Below are positions 1 through 64,000 of a DNA stretch of 64,000 bases, in pieces; position 1 is the first letter of the stretch, and each line of letters starts with the position of its first letter. The translations under genes and the position numbers were made by a program. Under the pieces are notes generated by a model, which worked only from the letters and a program-made list of their open reading frames with translations, was not told the origin of the DNA and searched no databases. This DNA comes from Struthidea cinerea (taxonomy: Eukaryota; Chordata; Aves; Passeriformes; Corcoracidae): assembly GCA_013397865.1 (NCBI GenBank), contig VZTI01001985.1, positions 84,042 through 148,041 on the forward strand. Direction: 5' to 3'.

Positions 1-458
1 TACTTACCGTAGTTGTTTTGTTTTATTTTTCAGTAAGTGTTTGGAGCACATGTAATCTGCTGTTTGTTTTGTCTTATTTAATAATAGCAGCATATGTAAT
101 TTCATTTATTTTTGCCATGCTTATGGGCTGTCTGAGAATCCACAGGTTGTACTAGAAGTTACCTCCATTTAAAAGGCAAACAAGTAATTCTTGCCTTCCC
201 TGCTCTTCCCCCCACCCCCACCTAAATCAGTACAGCAATAATGCAGTCCGTGTTTGCTCAGCATTTTACATCCCGAGTTCCTCTCTGGTGTTTGGGTTTC
301 ACTACCAGCAAGTAATGCAAAGTGAAAATAGCCTCAGTACTGGATAATTTAAATATAAGCTACAGAAATGCAATAGGACTTCTACTATGGATAGAACAAA
401 TTTGGGTTTATTTGTGTTTTCTTGTTCTCATCCTCCTCCCCTGCCCCCTCCCCCACAG
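1..458 (+). other. PIK3C3 intron 1, 3' part
   Basis: Intronic sequence ending in a strong C/T-rich tract (about 421-454) and a CAG acceptor at 456-458. Exon 1 is not in the window: nothing upstream of the acceptor encodes the expected N-terminus. No repeat or other gene seen. Confidence 0.85.
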
Positions 459-60201
<59,743 letters not shown>

Positions 60202-60396
60202 GTGAGGTATTTCCTTCTCGGTTGCTGGTGTCTGTGACAGCTGAGTAAGGTGAGAGGTTGCAAGTGGTAGGTTTAAAGCATGACTTCACTGTTTGTGATG
60301 TTGCAGTTCATTTTCCTACAAGTTAAAACTATGTTTTAGCGGTCAGGACTGGAGAACAAGCTCATCCTAGATAATTTTTGGTAACTCCTTAGCAGT

Positions 60397-60830
60397 CATG
60401 CAAGGTCTGGCACCTGGGACAAGGCCGTTTTTGTGTCAGTTCTGGCTGGGGAATGAACAGACCTAGAGCAGCCCTGCCCAGAAGAACTTGGGGGTGCTGG
60501 TGGGTGAGAGGCTGGACATGCCCCGGCCATGGCACTCACAGCCCAGAGAGCCAAACGTGTCCTGGGCTGCATCCAGAGCCCCGTGGGCAGCAGGGGAGGG
60601 AGGGGATTCTGCCCCTCTGCCTCAGTCTGGTGAGACTCACCTGGAGCACTGCATCCAGGAGCTCTGGGGTCCCTGCACAGGAAGGACATGGAGCTGCTGG
60701 AGTGAGTCCAGAGGAGACCACCAAGTTGACCAGAGGGATGGAGCAACTCTGTCAGGGAAACAGTCTGAGAAAGCTGGGATTGTCCAGCCTTGATAAGAGA
60801 AGGCTCCTGGAAGACCTTACAGCAGCCTTC
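60397..60830 (+). mobile_element. CR1 LINE fragment with ORF2 C-terminus, sense
   Basis: Translates in more than one frame to pieces of CR1 ORF2: WLGNEQT-stop, SSPAQKNLGVLVGERLDM, then in another frame HLEHCIQELWGPCTGR, and in a third KLGLSSLDKRRLLEDLTAAF. These match the reverse-transcriptase thumb/C-terminal blocks of CR1 in the right order. At least two frameshifts and a stop show it is dead. It is the most GC-rich part of this end of the window and lies only 195 bases after exon 24. Confidence 0.88.
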
Positions 60831-61874
60831 TTGCTCATGATCTGGGTTGACAATAAATTATTGCCTCTGTTATTTTTGTTATTACAATATACCCTGTGTG
60901 AAGGAGGAAGTGTTTAACCCATCTTACTCTGTGCTCTTACTGCAATCCACAGTAAGACAATAGAATACTTGATTCTCATGTTAGATAAAACTGTGTTCAC
61001 AAAAGCATTTTTGTTTTGAATTTCCAATGTTTTTTTTTTCCTTTAAACCATCTGACATTTGGTTTGTGTTTATCAGGGATTTAAGATATTACACTGTTTG
61101 CCTTAAGTATTAGACTCATGACAAGAAATGGAATTAAGAGGAAAAATTAAACTGCTCTGAAAAACGAGTCATTATCCTGGGTTTTTTATTGATTCTTTCT
61201 TCAAAAGGCTTATCAAATTCTGATATGAACTGAGGAGAACTATTTTAATGGCTATCCGTTTTGCTAAAAAGCATCTGTTCTTTTCTTCAAACTTAGTTTT
61301 TATTTTGAAGAATTTCACTACAGTGCAGGATGAGAAGAAATAATGTCATTTCCATCTACATATATATTTAATGAAGGTGATCTTTTATGAAATGTGAAAA
61401 AAGGAAGTGTAATTATGTGGAAATGATGCAAAATTTGTTGTCATTCACTGTGGATTATGTTGAACTTCAGCTGGAGGATGGTAGTTTCATAAGACATAGT
61501 GAAAAATGCCTGGCATCTCCCTTAGGGTTCAAATTAAAAAAAAAAAAAGCTATTAGAAATACTCAAGATTGACGTTTTAAGTTTGTCCAATATGTGTGTA
61601 GACCTTTCTTTTCATCACATACTGACAGTCACTTTTTTTAAGACATGTCTTTTTACTTCATTGGCCTTAGGTGACTGCCACACTCTCCAAGATAATTGTT
61701 ACTGCATTTGTGAAAGTGTATTAGTAAGTCAGAGTTTACAGGTTTGATTCAGGTGACCTTTTCCTTTTCCATTCAGGCTTGATTTTGCTTGATCTTTCTT
61801 CAGTTGTTAACACTGCTTTTAAAATCACAGGACAGATTTGTTCAGAACATTTAGAAGTAGCCAGGAATGTTACT

Positions 61875-62005
61875 CCAGGCTTCTGTGGGATGGGGCTCTG
61901 AGAAGCCTGGTCTAGTGAAGGTCTAGTGAACTCCTCTCCTGTGACAGAGGAGTTGGGATTAGTTGATCTTTAAGGTCCCTTCCAACCAAACCATCCTGTG
62001 ATTCT
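61875..62005 (+). mobile_element. CR1 LINE 3' tail, sense
   Basis: GGGATGGGGCTCTGAGAAGC, CTGGTCTAGTG, GATCTTTAAGGTCCCTTCCA and ACCATCCTGTGATTCT form a CR1 3'UTR end. A short internal repeat GGTCTAGTGAA occurs twice at 61909-61931. It could be the separated end of the 60397 element or an independent insertion. Confidence 0.88.
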
Positions 62006-64000
62006 GGCTCCCAGGAATGGTGGTGTAAGCAAAAAGCTGGCACACATTCCAGCAGGCACTGATTGCGTTTTCCATTCATATTTTTGGGAGTTAAAATGCA
62101 AGCTCACTGGTGTACTACACTTTGGATACCAAACAAGCAGATGTGACAGCCACTAATGTAGGCCTGATCTAGTTACCTTATTTTGGGTTTCTTACCTCTC
62201 CATGCTGAATTTCAGCACAGAGGCACATTCCTGTGGCTCTGAGCAATCTTTGTGCACTGCTGCAGAGTGTGCAACCTGTGTGCTTTTGGCTTTCCTTTCT
62301 GCTTTGGGCATCTGGTGCCTAGAATGAAAAACAAGTGTCTTGATTTGTGAGTGCTAAAGGCATCTCTTGACTCCATGTGATGCTAGTTTTGGAGTTCCAG
62401 TTATTGCCTTTATTCATGCTCTAAAAAGTTTAGGCTTTCAGGCTTTCTCCTCCAAAGATACTGGATTGCAAGTGTGAGGAGGATGCAAAAGGAATAGACA
62501 CAGATTAATCAGCAGTTGGCAAGTCTTAAGAATCTGTGCTCTATTAATGTATTTAAAAAAAAAAAAACTCAAAAAAAAACCCCAATCAAAAGTAAGTGTA
62601 ATTAATGTCTGTTGTCTTTATATTATGGGTAAAATAGGATGTTTCTTAGCGATATTTAGTACTTCATCAGTCAAAATCATTATCTTTCCTTTTTGTCTGA
62701 GGCAGTCTTAAGAATTTGCTGCTGTAGTCTTCATGGAGTCTGCAAATCATTGAACAAATAAACAATTAATGGGTCATGAATTTGCTGTAAAGGGGTCATC
62801 TTACCCAATGGCCAGTTGAAGCTTTCAGTTTGTTCATTTATAATTCTGCATTGAATTGCCAGTGGCCTTGCTCTTCACAGTATTTTAAGATGTCTGGAAA
62901 AATCCCCAGCATTACACAGGTGTTCTGACACTGGTGTAAACAGCAAATTTGGCCTAATGCCACACAATATTTCATTTAAGATGCTGTTCAACACACTTTT
63001 TGTTTTTCGGTAGATATTTATTCTTTTACTGCCTCCGAAATAGGCCTGCAAGGAATCTGTGCAGTCTACTGAAAAACTTAAGAGCTTTTTAACAAGGTTG
63101 GTTATTATAGTAACCATGGTGTTTCAGTATTCTATATGTCACTCTGCAGTAAGTAAAGCTCTTGTATAAAGTGCTCTGGATGTTTTGGGATCAGCTCAGT
63201 ATTGTTCTTTTATAACAATATTCTAAATTGAGTTCAGTTTTACAGCTGTGTTATGAAGCCTTAGTTTAGTTTCTAATGTGTCTCTAATCTGTTATTTTAT
63301 CAGATATTTTACAGAGCTTTTCATGCACTGCCTGTCTCCTTCTTAATGGTTATCAAAAAAACATTGTCTCAAAAGTAAATAAATTCAGCATTTAGAATAA
63401 GGTAATGGTGTTGTACAGTAGTTCTCAAGAGGAGGAAAAAGTGCATACTAATTTTAGTTGATACTAATGAAGACTGGATAGCCATTTCTCCCTGGAGAGT
63501 CATTTCCATTTTAGCAGCAGTATTTATTTCTGCAGAGGAAGGAAATAATCTACAGTTGAAGTGTCTAATCTCACATTTTATTTCCCTTGTAAATTTACAA
63601 ACCGAGTCAGTTGCATTCAGGGCTGAAATGGTAAGCAGTGATTAGAAAAGCGAAAGCTTTTGGGATGAGGGGTGTCTCACCTAAAGTGTAACCGTACGGT
63701 TTTGGGAATTTATTTATACTTGACCGATACCTGTTTAGGAGCAAACTCAGTTTCAGCTATAGAGGTTGCATGGATGTAGAATATCTCCAGGCTGTAATCC
63801 CAGTGCTTCTGAATCACAGAATGCAGGCACCTCAGCACAGGGCTTCTGTTTTTCTTCCTACTGGATGCCAAAATAAAATAGGGAGTATTTACCAGCAGTG
63901 GATTGGATGAAATAATTTGTCAAGGGACGTATAGAGTTGGTTTCCATGCTGCTTTTTCCCGTGAAAGGTTGTGAAAATCATCTGTCTTTGGGTATTTTGC

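Larger units (their letters stand above)
60202..64000 (+). other. PIK3C3 intron 24, 5' part
   Basis: At least 3.8 kb. Contains two sense CR1 fragments (60397-60830 and 61875-62005) and an A-rich run at about 62551-62580. The rest is AT-rich without recognised elements. A short CR1-like trace (GAATCACAGAATG, about 63811) is too brief to call. Confidence 0.85.

Noticed and set aside
60453..60917. 154-codon plus-strand open frame that could be a gene
   Set aside because: It is decayed CR1 ORF2 read partly out of frame; only the part near its end (LDKRRLLEDL) is in the original CR1 frame.

Overview
The window is vertebrate nuclear DNA: AT-rich, intron-dominated, and carrying one gene on the + strand across its whole length. 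The gene is PIK3C3 (VPS34), the class III phosphatidylinositol 3-kinase catalytic subunit. CR1 LINE debris on both strands, in the form typical of avian genomes, points to a bird. Two copies of a short retroposon with a tRNA-Ile-like head and a CR1 tail resemble TguSINE1, a family I know from songbirds, so a passerine is the best guess. That assignment rests on memory of repeat families, not on a search.

Twenty-three internal coding exons can be placed with exact GT-AG boundaries and unbroken reading frame (join in the gene entry). They match exons 2-24 of the 25-exon human gene. Together they hold 2,578 coding bases, about 860 residues, against 887 in the human protein as I remember it. Exon 1 (start codon and about 23 residues) lies upstream of base 1. 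The tiny last coding exon (about four residues, stop and 3'UTR) lies beyond base 64000. No exon has an internal stop or frameshift, and all catalytic motifs are intact, so this is a functional locus and not a pseudogene.

Layout: exons 2-4 (0.46-3.75 kb) encode the C2 domain start; exons 5-9 (7.7-17.6 kb) the rest of the C2 region and the linker; exons 9-15 (17.5-26.1 kb) the helical PIK domain with a variable Ser/Pro-rich insert in exons 11-12; exons 16-24 (27.6-60.2 kb) the lipid kinase domain. Introns 21, 22 and 23 are large (7.9, 5.6 and 11.8 kb); exons 8-10 are packed into 1.05 kb. A 32-base run of N inside a poly-T tract in intron 3 is an assembly gap.

No other gene, RNA gene, CRISPR array or prokaryotic system is supported. 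The points that merit a second look are a tRNA/CR1 SINE duplicated with its flank in intron 23, a perfect 52-bp tandem duplication inside a CR1 copy, a CR1 tail 12 bases after the exon 9 donor, an unusual GAG splice acceptor at exon 11, and possible regulatory blocks in intron 23. I see no sign of a previously undescribed biological system.
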